From positions 1 to 64,000 of the forward strand of contig CAKZUQ010000010.1 of assembly GCA_937923325.1 (NCBI GenBank): a DNA stretch of 64,000 nt, given 5' to 3'. Shown here one piece after another: positions 34,975-44,470 of the stretch. The position numbers and the translations under genes are program-made. How positions within the stretch are numbered: position 1 is the stretch's first letter; every line of letters begins with the position of its first letter. The notes under the pieces are model-generated. The model did not search any database, had not been told where the DNA came from, and saw only the letters and a program-made list of their open reading frames with translations. Source of the DNA: an uncultured Bacteriovoracaceae bacterium. Its GTDB lineage: Bacteria; Bdellovibrionota; Bacteriovoracia; Bacteriovoracales; Bacteriovoracaceae.

Positions 34975-36516
34975 TTAAAATTTAGCAACTATACTTTCAG
35001 CTATTTTAATCCCATCAACCGCAGCAGAAGTAATACCTCCAGCGTAACCGGCACCTTCTCCTGCAGGATAAAGGCCTGTATGACTTAGCGACTCAAGAGT
35101 ATTTTTATCTCTTAAAATTGTTATGGGCGCAGATGTTCTAGTTTCTGGTGCAATTAATAAAGCATCATTGCTAGAAAAATCGTTAAGCTTTCTATTAAAT
35201 TCTTTCAGCCCATCTCTTAAATGATTATTAATAAAGCTGGGAAAAATTTTAGTTAAGTCTGTTTTAAATAACTTACTTGGGCAAGAAGATTTAGGAAGTT
35301 CTTCGTTTGTAAGCTCACCACTTAAAAACTCACCTACAGTCATAGCAGGAAGCTCTCTTCCTGAAGCCTGCTTTGTTGAAAGTTCAAACGCCTTTCTTTC
35401 AATATTTTCTTGAAAACGTAATCCGGCCATAACGTCGTCCTCATCAAAATCTTCACCAGCAGTAACAGAAACAACTAAGGCCGAATTAGACCATGGAGAA
35501 TTTCTTGCAAAGTTACTCATTCCATTAGAAACAAGTCCATTTTCCGATGTTCCACTTGATAAAACATATCCTCCAGGACACATACAAAAGCTATATGTTC
35601 CCTTCTTAGATTCTTTATTATGATGAGAGAGTTTATATCTTGCAGATCCTAAATGATCACTTTCATAAAATCTTCCATGTTGGATTTTATCTATAAAACT
35701 TCTTGGGTGTTCGATGCGTACACCAACTGCGAAAGACTTAGCTTTCATTGATACATTTGATTTATATAAATCTTCGTAGACATCTTTAGCTGAATGTCCA
35801 GTAGCAACAATTACATTATTTGATTTTAAAACTTTTCCACTCTTTAACTTTACACCAACCACTTTGTTTTCTTCAAATAAAACCTGGTTAACTCCATCGT
35901 TATAAATAATTTTAGAACCTTTATCTAAAAGATACTCACTGATTTTTGTGATAATTTTTCTAATTTTATTTGAACCAAGATGAGGGTTTGAAACATAAGC
36001 CGTTTCAGGAGGAGCTCCAAAATCAACAAATCTTTGCATAACATATTTTACAAATTCTGATTTTATTCTAGTTATGAGTTTACCGTCACTAAAGAGACCT
36101 GCACCGCCTTCTCCAAAGCACACATTTGATTCTGTATCGAGGATACCTTTTCTCCAATACTTAGATATAGCTAGCATTCTACTAGTTGCTGGGTCTCCCC
36201 TTTCAATAACAATTGATTTAATACCGTATTCAATTAATCTTAAGGCACAAAAAAGTCCTGCAGGCCCAGCTCCTATAATAATAGGAACCTCTTCAGTATC
36301 AACAGAATTTAGCTCTTCCTGATACTCATTAAAAGATTCATTTTTAGAGATCCATTCGATCTTATAAATAAAGATTGGTTTTTTTCCATTCTGAGCACCT
36401 CTAGCATCTAGACTCTTCACTAGAATTCTATAATCAACAAGATTTTTACACTTAGATCTAAGATATTGATCTAGGTCCTCATCAAAAGATAATTTAAAGT
36501 CTATAATTTGTGACAT
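34975..36516 (-). CDS. COG2509-type FAD-dependent dehydrogenase
   Basis: 513 residues. About 90 residues of N-terminal domain precede IIIGAGPAGLFCAL, the FAD-binding fold. NVCFGEGGAGLFSDGKL, ATGHSAKDVY, CMCPGGYV and GEGAGYAGGITSAAVDG are typical of uncharacterised FAD-dependent dehydrogenases of COG2509. The physiological substrate is unknown. It is divergent from cinA with under 90 bp between. The start lacks a strong ribosome site. Confidence 0.85.
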   Translation of the reverse strand: MSQIIDFKLSFDEDLDQYLRSKCKNLVDYRILVKSLDARGAQNGKKPIFIYKIEWISKNESFNEYQEELNSVDTEEVPIIIGAGPAGLFCALRLIEYGIKSIVIERGDPATSRMLAISKYWRKGILDTESNVCFGEGGAGLFSDGKLITRIKSEFVKYVMQRFVDFGAPPETAYVSNPHLGSNKIRKIITKISEYLLDKGSKIIYNDGVNQVLFEENKVVGVKLKSGKVLKSNNVIVATGHSAKDVYEDLYKSNVSMKAKSFAVGVRIEHPRSFIDKIQHGRFYESDHLGSARYKLSHHNKESKKGTYSFCMCPGGYVLSSGTSENGLVSNGMSNFARNSPWSNSALVVSVTAGEDFDEDDVMAGLRFQENIERKAFELSTKQASGRELPAMTVGEFLSGELTNEELPKSSCPSKLFKTDLTKIFPSFINNHLRDGLKEFNRKLNDFSSNDALLIAPETRTSAPITILRDKNTLESLSHTGLYPAGEGAGYAGGITSAAVDGIKIAESIVAKF

Positions 36517-36603
36517 AGTGGGTTTATATAGTTCAAAAATGAAGTATAAGTCTATAAAATAATTAGAGTTTTATAAATTCTACAGCATATTTAAAGGTTA
36601 ATT

Positions 36604-37713
36604 ATGAATATATCTCTTATTACGATTGGAACAGAGCTTCTAAATGGAAAAGTTAAAGACTTAAATACTTTTACACTATCTAGTCTTTCAAGAGATTACG
36701 ATTTTGATTTAATTAATGCTGTAGCAATTAATGACTCTAAAGAAAGTATTTTAAGTACAATAGACTTTCTATCTGTAAACAGTGAAGTCATTATAATAAG
36801 CGGAGGACTTGGACCGACTAAAGATGATATTACTAAAGATGTTTTAATAGAAAAATTTGGTGATTCTTTTGAAGAAATAAAAAATCACAATGGAGCAGCT
36901 AAAGGTATTCTCTTCAATTTACAAACAAAAATAGTAGCAACTCCGGGTGTCCCTTCTGAATTTAAAATGATGTTAACAAAAGAAATTTTTCAAAAGCTTA
37001 ATATTCATTCTAAAGAATCTAATCAAGTTATATTCAAAACTCATAAGATTGGTGAATCTAAAATATTCTCAGAGCTTTGCCCTACTTTATGGAATGACTT
37101 AGAGGAATATGGAGAAGTATCAAGTCTTCCACAAATCGGTGGAGTGAATATTGGAGTTAACTTAAAAGATAATTCAAAAAAAGATAAACTAATTAATTTT
37201 GTAAAATCAACAAAGCTAAATGAAATTGTTTGGCATATTGGAAATAAAAGTCTTGAAGAGGTTATTATTGAGAAGGCCAAAGAAAAAAATATTAAGATTG
37301 GTTTTGCAGAGTCTTGTACGGGTGGTCTTTTAGCTTCAAAAATAACCGATGTGTCTGGAAGTTCTTTTGTTTTTTGGGGTTCAATTGTTAGCTACTCTAA
37401 CGAAGTAAAAATGAGAACACTTAATGTAAAAGAAAAAACTTTACATGAACACGGAGCTGTAAGTATAGAAACTGCAAAAGAGATGGCCCTAGGAGCAAAA
37501 GAAAGTATGAACCTTGATATTGCTATTACGACTACTGGTATTGCAGGGCCAAATGGAGGCTCAAAAGAAAAACCTGTAGGTACAGTATGTATAGGAATAG
37601 CTACAAGTGAAAAAGTTGAAGCATTTAGATTTGAGTTGAAGGGCGATAGAGAAACTCTAAAAGAGAAATTTGCAAAAAAAGCATTGTTTCTACTCCTAGA
37701 AAATTTAGATTAA
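36604..37713 (+). CDS. cinA: CinA-like protein (MoaB-like + nicotinamide-nucleotide amidohydrolase)
   Basis: 369 residues, somewhat shorter than the usual 410 or so. The N-terminal COG1058 domain begins ISLITIGTELLNG and has SGGLGPTKDD. The C-terminal PncC-like domain has FAESCTGGLLASKITDVSG and TTTGIAGPNGG. The C domain deamidates NMN to nicotinate mononucleotide in pyridine recycling; the N domain is linked to ADP-ribose pyrophosphatase activity in some species. AAAGG precedes the ATG. The stop is interleaved with that of the convergent lipoprotein (TTAA). Confidence 0.92.
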   Translation: MNISLITIGTELLNGKVKDLNTFTLSSLSRDYDFDLINAVAINDSKESILSTIDFLSVNSEVIIISGGLGPTKDDITKDVLIEKFGDSFEEIKNHNGAAKGILFNLQTKIVATPGVPSEFKMMLTKEIFQKLNIHSKESNQVIFKTHKIGESKIFSELCPTLWNDLEEYGEVSSLPQIGGVNIGVNLKDNSKKDKLINFVKSTKLNEIVWHIGNKSLEEVIIEKAKEKNIKIGFAESCTGGLLASKITDVSGSSFVFWGSIVSYSNEVKMRTLNVKEKTLHEHGAVSIETAKEMALGAKESMNLDIAITTTGIAGPNGGSKEKPVGTVCIGIATSEKVEAFRFELKGDRETLKEKFAKKALFLLLENLD

Positions 37714-38447
37714 ATTTTTAAGTATATTGTTAATTCTCCACTAATAGGATCTTCAACAGTCTCCATTTGTGAGCTACCAATACTAATAGTTTTTTGGAAA
37801 TTTAAAGGATCACACCCTCCTTCTCTAAAGATACGAAAAGCTCCGATCGAATTGTGCTTAATATTTTTTTGGCTTATAACATTTACTTCAGAGCCAACAG
37901 TGTTATCTACACAAGGGCCAACAGCTCTAAACTCCATCAAATTATCATTATTTGATTCTCTTACAATATACTGAGCACTAAATTGAGTAAGCAGACAATT
38001 ATTTAGAATAGAACAGTTAGAATTCATTGAAGTATCTAAAACTTTTAAAACAGGGTTTTTAAATTGATCTCCATTTCTTTTACCATATAAAGAGCAGTTA
38101 TCTGAACTCATAGAAACATCCACATCCACTTCTCCACCACTTAAGTCAACTTTTAAAGCTTTCGCACAATAACTACTTCCGCTAAAGTTGCCATTTTCAC
38201 CACTCCAAATAATTGCATGAAAATCCCATATATCAGAGGGTATTTCAGATGAAAAATAGCCACTCTCTAAAATTCTAGTAAAAGTATTTCCACTAGCAGA
38301 AACACCATATAAAATAATGGTAGGTCTACTTGATAAATTTGAAGCTGAAGCAAATTGATTAAAATCTATTTGCACTTCTGATAGTTGTTCTTTTTTAGCA
38401 CAAGATACCAATACAAGAATAAGAGTTATAAATATATTTTTTTTCAT
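37710..38447 (-). CDS. Lipoprotein, unknown function
   Basis: 245 residues. Signal MKKNIFITLILVLVSC with lipobox LVSC and Cys16. The mature chain has several Cys (YCAKAL, DNCSLYG, NCSILNNCLL, GPCVDN, GGCDPLNF) suggesting disulfides outside the cytoplasm and is rich in Ser/Asn beta-type sequence. No family recognised. It overlaps the end of cinA by 4 bases and is divergent from the giant lipoprotein gene. Confidence 0.7.
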   Translation of the reverse strand: MKKNIFITLILVLVSCAKKEQLSEVQIDFNQFASASNLSSRPTIILYGVSASGNTFTRILESGYFSSEIPSDIWDFHAIIWSGENGNFSGSSYCAKALKVDLSGGEVDVDVSMSSDNCSLYGKRNGDQFKNPVLKVLDTSMNSNCSILNNCLLTQFSAQYIVRESNNDNLMEFRAVGPCVDNTVGSEVNVISQKNIKHNSIGAFRIFREGGCDPLNFQKTISIGSSQMETVEDPISGELTIYLKI

Positions 38448-38660
38448 TCTATAATTATCGGCTATTTCTTTTCAGAATCTTAATCTGACGTTTTTTCTTA
38501 GGTTTACTTCTCTTAGCTTAATTCTATAGCCACAAAAAAGAGCCACAACTCTAATTCGATTCATGTAAAATCAATAGGTTCACTTATTTTCAACTGTATT
38601 TTTTGCCTAGCTTTATAATGAAATCAGTATAAAAGACAATTATGTCGACAAGAGTAATAG

Positions 38661-41600
38661 ATGAATAAAAAACTTAACTTTTTATACATTCTCTTATGCT
38701 TAGTATTTGTGTCATCATGTATACAAGAGCCCACTACTTCATCATTTAATGACTTAAATTCTAGTAGTGATAATACATCCGAAAACACTTCTCCAGAAAC
38801 AGTAGGGTCAGTTGCAAATTATTTTCAAATAAATACTACAACCAGCTTTACGACATTATCTGTTGATTTCGATTACAATGATAGCTTTTTAATCAGAGGG
38901 GATGAAATTCACCAATACATTAGAGAGCAGTTGCTCTCAGATGATATAAGTCCTACAATTAATCGATGTTTAATAACCAGATTTCAAAGTTCGACTTCCA
39001 ATAAAATACTTGCAGCCTCACTTAAAGTTAGATCTTTCTACAATCCAACCGTAGGTATAGTAGAATACTACTTTCAAATCGAGCCAAATAATGAAGGTAC
39101 AAATACTTCTGATTGCTCGCATCTACAAGTAACAAATGCACTCACAAACTTATTTCCTTCAGAGTCTATCAGTTACACTATTGAAGATATTTGTCCAAAC
39201 TGCGGAGGAGAGCTTTTAAGTGATCAAATTCAGTTAATGCTTGAAGATGGAAGCTTAATTACTGATATAGATACCTCAAATATGAGGTTAAATCTAGAAA
39301 TCAACTCAACAAACACAACGCCAATAACACCTAATACAACTTTTTCTTGTAGTGAAGATACAGTATGTACGGCAAGTGATTTTGACTGTTGTTTAGAAGG
39401 TCAGTGCGTGAATCACAAAGCAATAAAACCGGGAACAGATACTAATAGCTCAGATTACCTTTCTGCAATTCTACAAATTTCTCAAAACCCTGGACAGATA
39501 ACAAATTATTCAAATTACTTTTTTATCTGCCCAAGTTTGACAGGTACAACTAATACAGACGATACAAGTTCAAATCCAGCAGAAGATCTAGAATCTGAAC
39601 TTACTTTATTAAAAGAGTTACATGAGTGTTTAAATCCAATTGATAACGAGTTTTCAATATGTACAATAACTCAAAAAAATGTTTCAACTTTACTTGAGGA
39701 TACAGGAGAACATACCTTCAATCTACCAAGTTCAGATATCACATTTCATTCTTTAAACCCTTCTCTCAGTGAGAATAGTATAAAAGAAGTAACATTAAGC
39801 GGAGTTAAAATATTTGAAGATCGAGTTAAGGATATTGATCCAAATCTTGGAGAATTAGGCACAGCTTCTGATGATCTCGTAAATTCTCAATCTTTCACTT
39901 TAAAGTCACCTTTACCGCGAAATAACGCCAACGATGAATTAAAAATTAGATACAGAGTCGATGGTACTTGTAAACAGCTATCTACAAACCTTGCCCAATG
40001 CACTAAAACCTATGTTCAAGGACAGGTTTCTTCTCCAGCAAGTTCAGATGATCATGCAACAAGTAACCTTTTTAAATTGCCTAGCTATACCGATACGAAC
40101 TTTAACGTAATAGTAAGAGTTGGAGGTTCTAATATTTCTCAGAGTTCATCGACTTGGACTCTTTCTGGAACAAATATAATTTTTAACTCTAGTGAATATA
40201 ATGTTTTTCCAAATCAAACTGTTACAGCAACTTATTTTGTGACTCAAAATGTTAGTAATTTAACACTAGCACAAAGCCAAGCTCAAACGAGAATAAATGA
40301 AATATGTGCTTGTACAGGGACAGTAAATTGTAACCTAACTCCGGTATATAAAGATCCTAACGACACAACCTCAGACATCACAACATATACGTGTACAACT
40401 CCAAATAACAACACTTCAAGCTCTCCGCTTCAAGAAACATTATTTATTTCTTCAAAGTCTGCAGCTCACAAGTTTTATAATTCAGATGGAGTTTATTATA
40501 GATATGAAGACTTAGGTACAAATAAACAAGAGTGTGCCGTTAACTCTGGAGATGAATCAAATTGTACTTCATTTGAATATACAAACAACAATAATTTAAG
40601 GCCAAATAACCAAGATCAATACATTGGCTTTAACGAAATATATGGGACTATTTCTTCTAATAATAGATCTGCTGTTTCTGCAACCGAAATAGATGTTCAA
40701 AAAGGTAGAACTTACGATATATTTGCAGATGAGGGTGTTTATTCCAGCTGTAGCTCATGTGGAACAGATTACTATAGTGTTATAACAAGCATATTTCCAA
40801 GTAGTTTTTCAAGTGCTGGAGGTGGCTATGTACCTAATATGGTAGAATCTAGAAGAATTGAAAACTCTAGTCGATTCAACGCTGATGATATGAAGTTTGC
40901 TAGAGCATGTTTTGTTCCAGCAACAATGATCCCTTGGACTCATGTAACAAATGATGATGTTACGACTCAAAGAAGAAACAGACTTAAGGCCCAACATTTT
41001 ATGTTTGCAAATGGATACAACAAGGACTGGTATGGATTCGATTACGGTTCTTTGATTGGATCTTTTGATGGTGTCAGATGGTTTTCGATTGGTAATCAAA
41101 GAAATATTACAGCACAAACGAATAAACTTTATTTGGCCGTAAATTCTTATTACTCAGATCAAACGTCTAATAATTCTTTTAGAGTAACTATAAGTGAATC
41201 TGTCTCTGTAATTAACTCTGGCTCAGATGTTACAAGTGATATTCAAAGTGATGGTGCTCAATGCCAACTAGCTCATATTTGTGAAACCGATAATGACTGT
41301 TTGGCACAACTTGGTTACGATTATAGCTGTGAAAATGTAGGGCTCATGAGAACACCTTGGCCTAGATTTGATGACGATGGTAACGAGGTCAGTGGAAGTA
41401 ATAATCTTACTATTGCATCTTTAATTGGAGGTGTTAATGGAGAACCTAGAAGGTGTGTATATAGAGGTCGTGGTTCTTTATGTTCTCAATCTGCCAGTAC
41501 AATAACAGATAATGAATCTTATACACAAACTGCTTCGCAGGCCCTAAATACCTGCTCTAGCAATAGCTTTTGCTCCACTTTAAACAGTGCAAATTTTAAT

Positions 41601-43673
41601 AATAGAATTTCAAGGTATGCAGCACCACCTGCCTTGCAAAACCAACAAGACTTCATTCCAACTCTATCAGATATTTTTGGGATGGACGCAAGAATACTGG
41701 GAAGGCCATTATCTTACTTTGGCTCTGAATTGCCATTTGATGGTGTAAAATCTCAGCTAGAAACAAATAATGTATCTGGAATGTGTGTGCCTGGAAAAAA
41801 TATTACTTTTGCAATCACACAAGATGACTTAAATAATTTAGACCCATTTATTAATAAAGCTGATGAAAACTTTGAGATCGGACAAACTCTATCGACGATA
41901 TCTCCTAGTGAAAATTATTTGGCCGCTTGCCCAGCTGTTGATTCGAGTGGTTTCTTCACATTTAAATCGACTCCTGCTAATGAAATTTTAAACTCTGGAT
42001 CACATAACTATTTTGCAATTTCTCAAAACATGAGTACAAATCTATATCAGCTTGATGCTTTAAATAACTCTGAGTTATTCAATGATGAAAGCGATATAAA
42101 AACTCAAGCAGGCTATAATAAGAACTCATGCATTAGAGCTCCTGGAGCTAGTTGTTTTACAGACTTAGATTGTTCTGTAAACTCTTGGGTGGCAACAAAA
42201 TTTAATGCAGCTACAAATCTTGAACAAGAACTTAATGAAGCAGAAAGAGCATTTTGGACAGAACCTCTAGTATGCTCAACAAGTGAAAGAAGATATCCTA
42301 TTGGATCTATCTTCCCTAATATAGATTATAATGCTGCTGATAAAAAATGTTGTATGGAATCTAATAATATTTTTACATTTTATACTCAAAAATTCTCTGG
42401 GAGCTCATTCAATTCAGTTTTAGACACTGAAGCCGATGAATTAGAGCCAGCAATTGCGGGAGTAAATCAAGATCTTGATGATCCGGCAAGGTACTCTAGA
42501 ATTCATACAATTTATGACTTATTAAAAAGTGATCAAACTAACTACCCTTCTCTTGTAACACCAAATGATAATAGCTCATCAACTTATTATTTGGGAGGGG
42601 AAGATACAAATAATGACTCTATTATTGATACAGCTACAATTGATGCCAATGATAGTAGGTTTATTAATCAATATAAAACTTTACATGCTCACAACACTAG
42701 AATGTGTTGTTCTAATAGCTGGGTTAGAGAGTTTAATTCTGGAGGACATCAGTTCACAGGTGAAAGAGGTCAAGAATATGCATCCTCAATGGTAGAAACT
42801 TTTAGAGCTTTAAGCTGGCTGCCTAAAGAAAACTCTTCCGATATAAATTTTTTCTGTACAGTTGATAATGCAGATGGACCAGGTTGTACTATGAGACATA
42901 TAGTAGAAGGGTCTGACTATGAAAACAAATGGTTAGAGTACTTTGGAAAGCTTGAATTAACTGGGATCCCTCAAATCTTCATACCATCTCATGAAAGTGA
43001 TTATTACACTCCTGTTGATGCTGAACAAAATGATGGAAGGTTACAACGTTTGCCTGTTGGAAATACATTATTTAATACAAATGGTATTTTAGTAAATAAA
43101 GATCAAGACTCTGATTTTATCGATGCAAATGGTACTCAGTACTTTAGTGCATCATCCTTTGGCCCTAATAATCCAAAATTTAACTCTAGTAATAGAATTG
43201 AAGTCTTTTCAGAAAACAAATTTGCTTGTTGCCTACCTACGGGACAAACCGTTGATAGTGATGTCACAAACTCTCAATGCTGTACCGGACAAGTTACAGG
43301 TTCAGGACAAACAAGAAGATGTTGCTTAAATGATTATACAGACCTAAGTGTTTATACAAATAGATATGTTTCAAGTGAAGGAGCAGTATTTAGTGGAGTT
43401 GAGATTACGGATGTAGACGCTGATGGATATCTTCCAAGAGAAACTGTACTCCAGATGGGCGAATCAATGTGTTGCTCAGGAGAAGCTGCTTATGGTGTTG
43501 CTATTAGTGATCTTCTTGTACCTGTTATTGGCTCAAATTCAGCTGAAACAAGAAGAAGATTTATATATGATGAAAATTTAGATGATCAAAATGGAGCTTT
43601 ATCTCGATTTACAAATGGTCAAAAGTGGAACAATCACGTTTATTGTGTCCCTTCATCAAATAATAGAAATTAA
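38661..43673 (+). CDS. Giant Cys-rich surface lipoprotein, 1670 residues
   Basis: The signal ends in lipobox VSSC with Cys20, so the 1650-residue mature protein is membrane-anchored and probably exposed. Cysteines are dense: an EGF/disulfide-like knot near 235-250 (FDCCLEGQCV), another near 870-890 (CQLAHICETDNDC), and many CC pairs in the last 400 residues (KCCMES, MCCSNS, ACCLPTG, QCCTG, RCCLND, MCCSGE). Asp-rich loops such as DTNNDSIID, DQDSDFID and DVDADGYL resemble calcium-binding thrombospondin type 3/EF loops. No enzyme motif was found. A role as an adhesin or prey-contact protein is a guess. The ribosome site is weak (AAGAG). It shares its last 4 bases with uppP. Confidence 0.8.
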   Translation: MNKKLNFLYILLCLVFVSSCIQEPTTSSFNDLNSSSDNTSENTSPETVGSVANYFQINTTTSFTTLSVDFDYNDSFLIRGDEIHQYIREQLLSDDISPTINRCLITRFQSSTSNKILAASLKVRSFYNPTVGIVEYYFQIEPNNEGTNTSDCSHLQVTNALTNLFPSESISYTIEDICPNCGGELLSDQIQLMLEDGSLITDIDTSNMRLNLEINSTNTTPITPNTTFSCSEDTVCTASDFDCCLEGQCVNHKAIKPGTDTNSSDYLSAILQISQNPGQITNYSNYFFICPSLTGTTNTDDTSSNPAEDLESELTLLKELHECLNPIDNEFSICTITQKNVSTLLEDTGEHTFNLPSSDITFHSLNPSLSENSIKEVTLSGVKIFEDRVKDIDPNLGELGTASDDLVNSQSFTLKSPLPRNNANDELKIRYRVDGTCKQLSTNLAQCTKTYVQGQVSSPASSDDHATSNLFKLPSYTDTNFNVIVRVGGSNISQSSSTWTLSGTNIIFNSSEYNVFPNQTVTATYFVTQNVSNLTLAQSQAQTRINEICACTGTVNCNLTPVYKDPNDTTSDITTYTCTTPNNNTSSSPLQETLFISSKSAAHKFYNSDGVYYRYEDLGTNKQECAVNSGDESNCTSFEYTNNNNLRPNNQDQYIGFNEIYGTISSNNRSAVSATEIDVQKGRTYDIFADEGVYSSCSSCGTDYYSVITSIFPSSFSSAGGGYVPNMVESRRIENSSRFNADDMKFARACFVPATMIPWTHVTNDDVTTQRRNRLKAQHFMFANGYNKDWYGFDYGSLIGSFDGVRWFSIGNQRNITAQTNKLYLAVNSYYSDQTSNNSFRVTISESVSVINSGSDVTSDIQSDGAQCQLAHICETDNDCLAQLGYDYSCENVGLMRTPWPRFDDDGNEVSGSNNLTIASLIGGVNGEPRRCVYRGRGSLCSQSASTITDNESYTQTASQALNTCSSNSFCSTLNSANFNNRISRYAAPPALQNQQDFIPTLSDIFGMDARILGRPLSYFGSELPFDGVKSQLETNNVSGMCVPGKNITFAITQDDLNNLDPFINKADENFEIGQTLSTISPSENYLAACPAVDSSGFFTFKSTPANEILNSGSHNYFAISQNMSTNLYQLDALNNSELFNDESDIKTQAGYNKNSCIRAPGASCFTDLDCSVNSWVATKFNAATNLEQELNEAERAFWTEPLVCSTSERRYPIGSIFPNIDYNAADKKCCMESNNIFTFYTQKFSGSSFNSVLDTEADELEPAIAGVNQDLDDPARYSRIHTIYDLLKSDQTNYPSLVTPNDNSSSTYYLGGEDTNNDSIIDTATIDANDSRFINQYKTLHAHNTRMCCSNSWVREFNSGGHQFTGERGQEYASSMVETFRALSWLPKENSSDINFFCTVDNADGPGCTMRHIVEGSDYENKWLEYFGKLELTGIPQIFIPSHESDYYTPVDAEQNDGRLQRLPVGNTLFNTNGILVNKDQDSDFIDANGTQYFSASSFGPNNPKFNSSNRIEVFSENKFACCLPTGQTVDSDVTNSQCCTGQVTGSGQTRRCCLNDYTDLSVYTNRYVSSEGAVFSGVEITDVDADGYLPRETVLQMGESMCCSGEAAYGVAISDLLVPVIGSNSAETRRRFIYDENLDDQNGALSRFTNGQKWNNHVYCVPSSNNRN

Positions 43674-44470
43674 AACCAAAATAGTAAAATACATCCAAGT
43701 ATCACTCTATAAAGAGTAAAGGGTAATAGCCCTATTCTTTTAATAAATTTTAAGAAGAAGTGAATTGTTAATATACCCACAATAAAAGAAATACCGATCC
43801 CCAAAAATAAATCAGACATCTCAACATAAGTTGCTTCCCCTTTAGAAATCTCTGGAAGTTTATAGATAATACTTGCAAAAATAATCGGTAAAGATAAAAG
43901 AAAAGAAAAGCGACTGGCCTCTTGTCTTGAAATTTTTAAAGCTCTTGCCGCAGTAAGAGTTATACCTGAACGACTAACACCAGGAAAAATCGCTAGAGAT
44001 TGAAATATGCCTATGATAATTGCAGCTGAAAAGCTTTCTTTTTTTGACATTTTTTTTAATGCATTTACTTTTCTTAAGTCACTGAACCACATTAATAAAC
44101 CAAAAACGATTAAGTTAATACCAATTAAATGTGTTGTTCGGCCTATACTTTCACTAAGGTCTTTTAAAAGTAAAATACCTACAACACTTACTAATGTTGA
44201 CCAAATAAAATTTACAACAAACCAAGATTGCTTAAGAGAACGAGTTTTAATAATACAAAATAGATCTTTGAATAAATCTAAAATATCTCTATAAAAATAA
44301 ATGATTATAGCAATCGCTGTTCCAAGATGAAGTAAAAGATCAAAAACAACTCCGGGATCTCTAAAATTAACTAGAGACGGCAATAATGCTAAATGCCCAC
44401 TTGAACTCACTGGAAGAAATTCTGCAAGTCCTTGAATTATACCATAAAGTAATATTATAAAACTACTCAT
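43670..44470 (-). CDS. uppP: Undecaprenyl-diphosphatase (BacA/UppP)
   Basis: 266 residues from ATG 44468-44470, preceded by AAAGGTGA; a GTG nine bases upstream falls on that site. Integral membrane, about eight helices. GLAEFLPVSSSGHLAL and PGVSRSGITLTAAR are the two catalytic signatures. It recycles undecaprenyl pyrophosphate to the phosphate carrier for cell-wall and surface polymers. The start overlaps the stop of the RDD-domain gene (ATGAGTAG), so the two are cotranscribed. Confidence 0.95.
   Translation of the reverse strand: MSSFIILLYGIIQGLAEFLPVSSSGHLALLPSLVNFRDPGVVFDLLLHLGTAIAIIIYFYRDILDLFKDLFCIIKTRSLKQSWFVVNFIWSTLVSVVGILLLKDLSESIGRTTHLIGINLIVFGLLMWFSDLRKVNALKKMSKKESFSAAIIIGIFQSLAIFPGVSRSGITLTAARALKISRQEASRFSFLLSLPIIFASIIYKLPEISKGEATYVEMSDLFLGIGISFIVGILTIHFFLKFIKRIGLLPFTLYRVILGCILLFWF

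Noticed and set aside
40809..41117. 102-codon minus-strand frame within the giant lipoprotein gene
   Set aside because: Antisense shadow with no start site or neighbours to support it.
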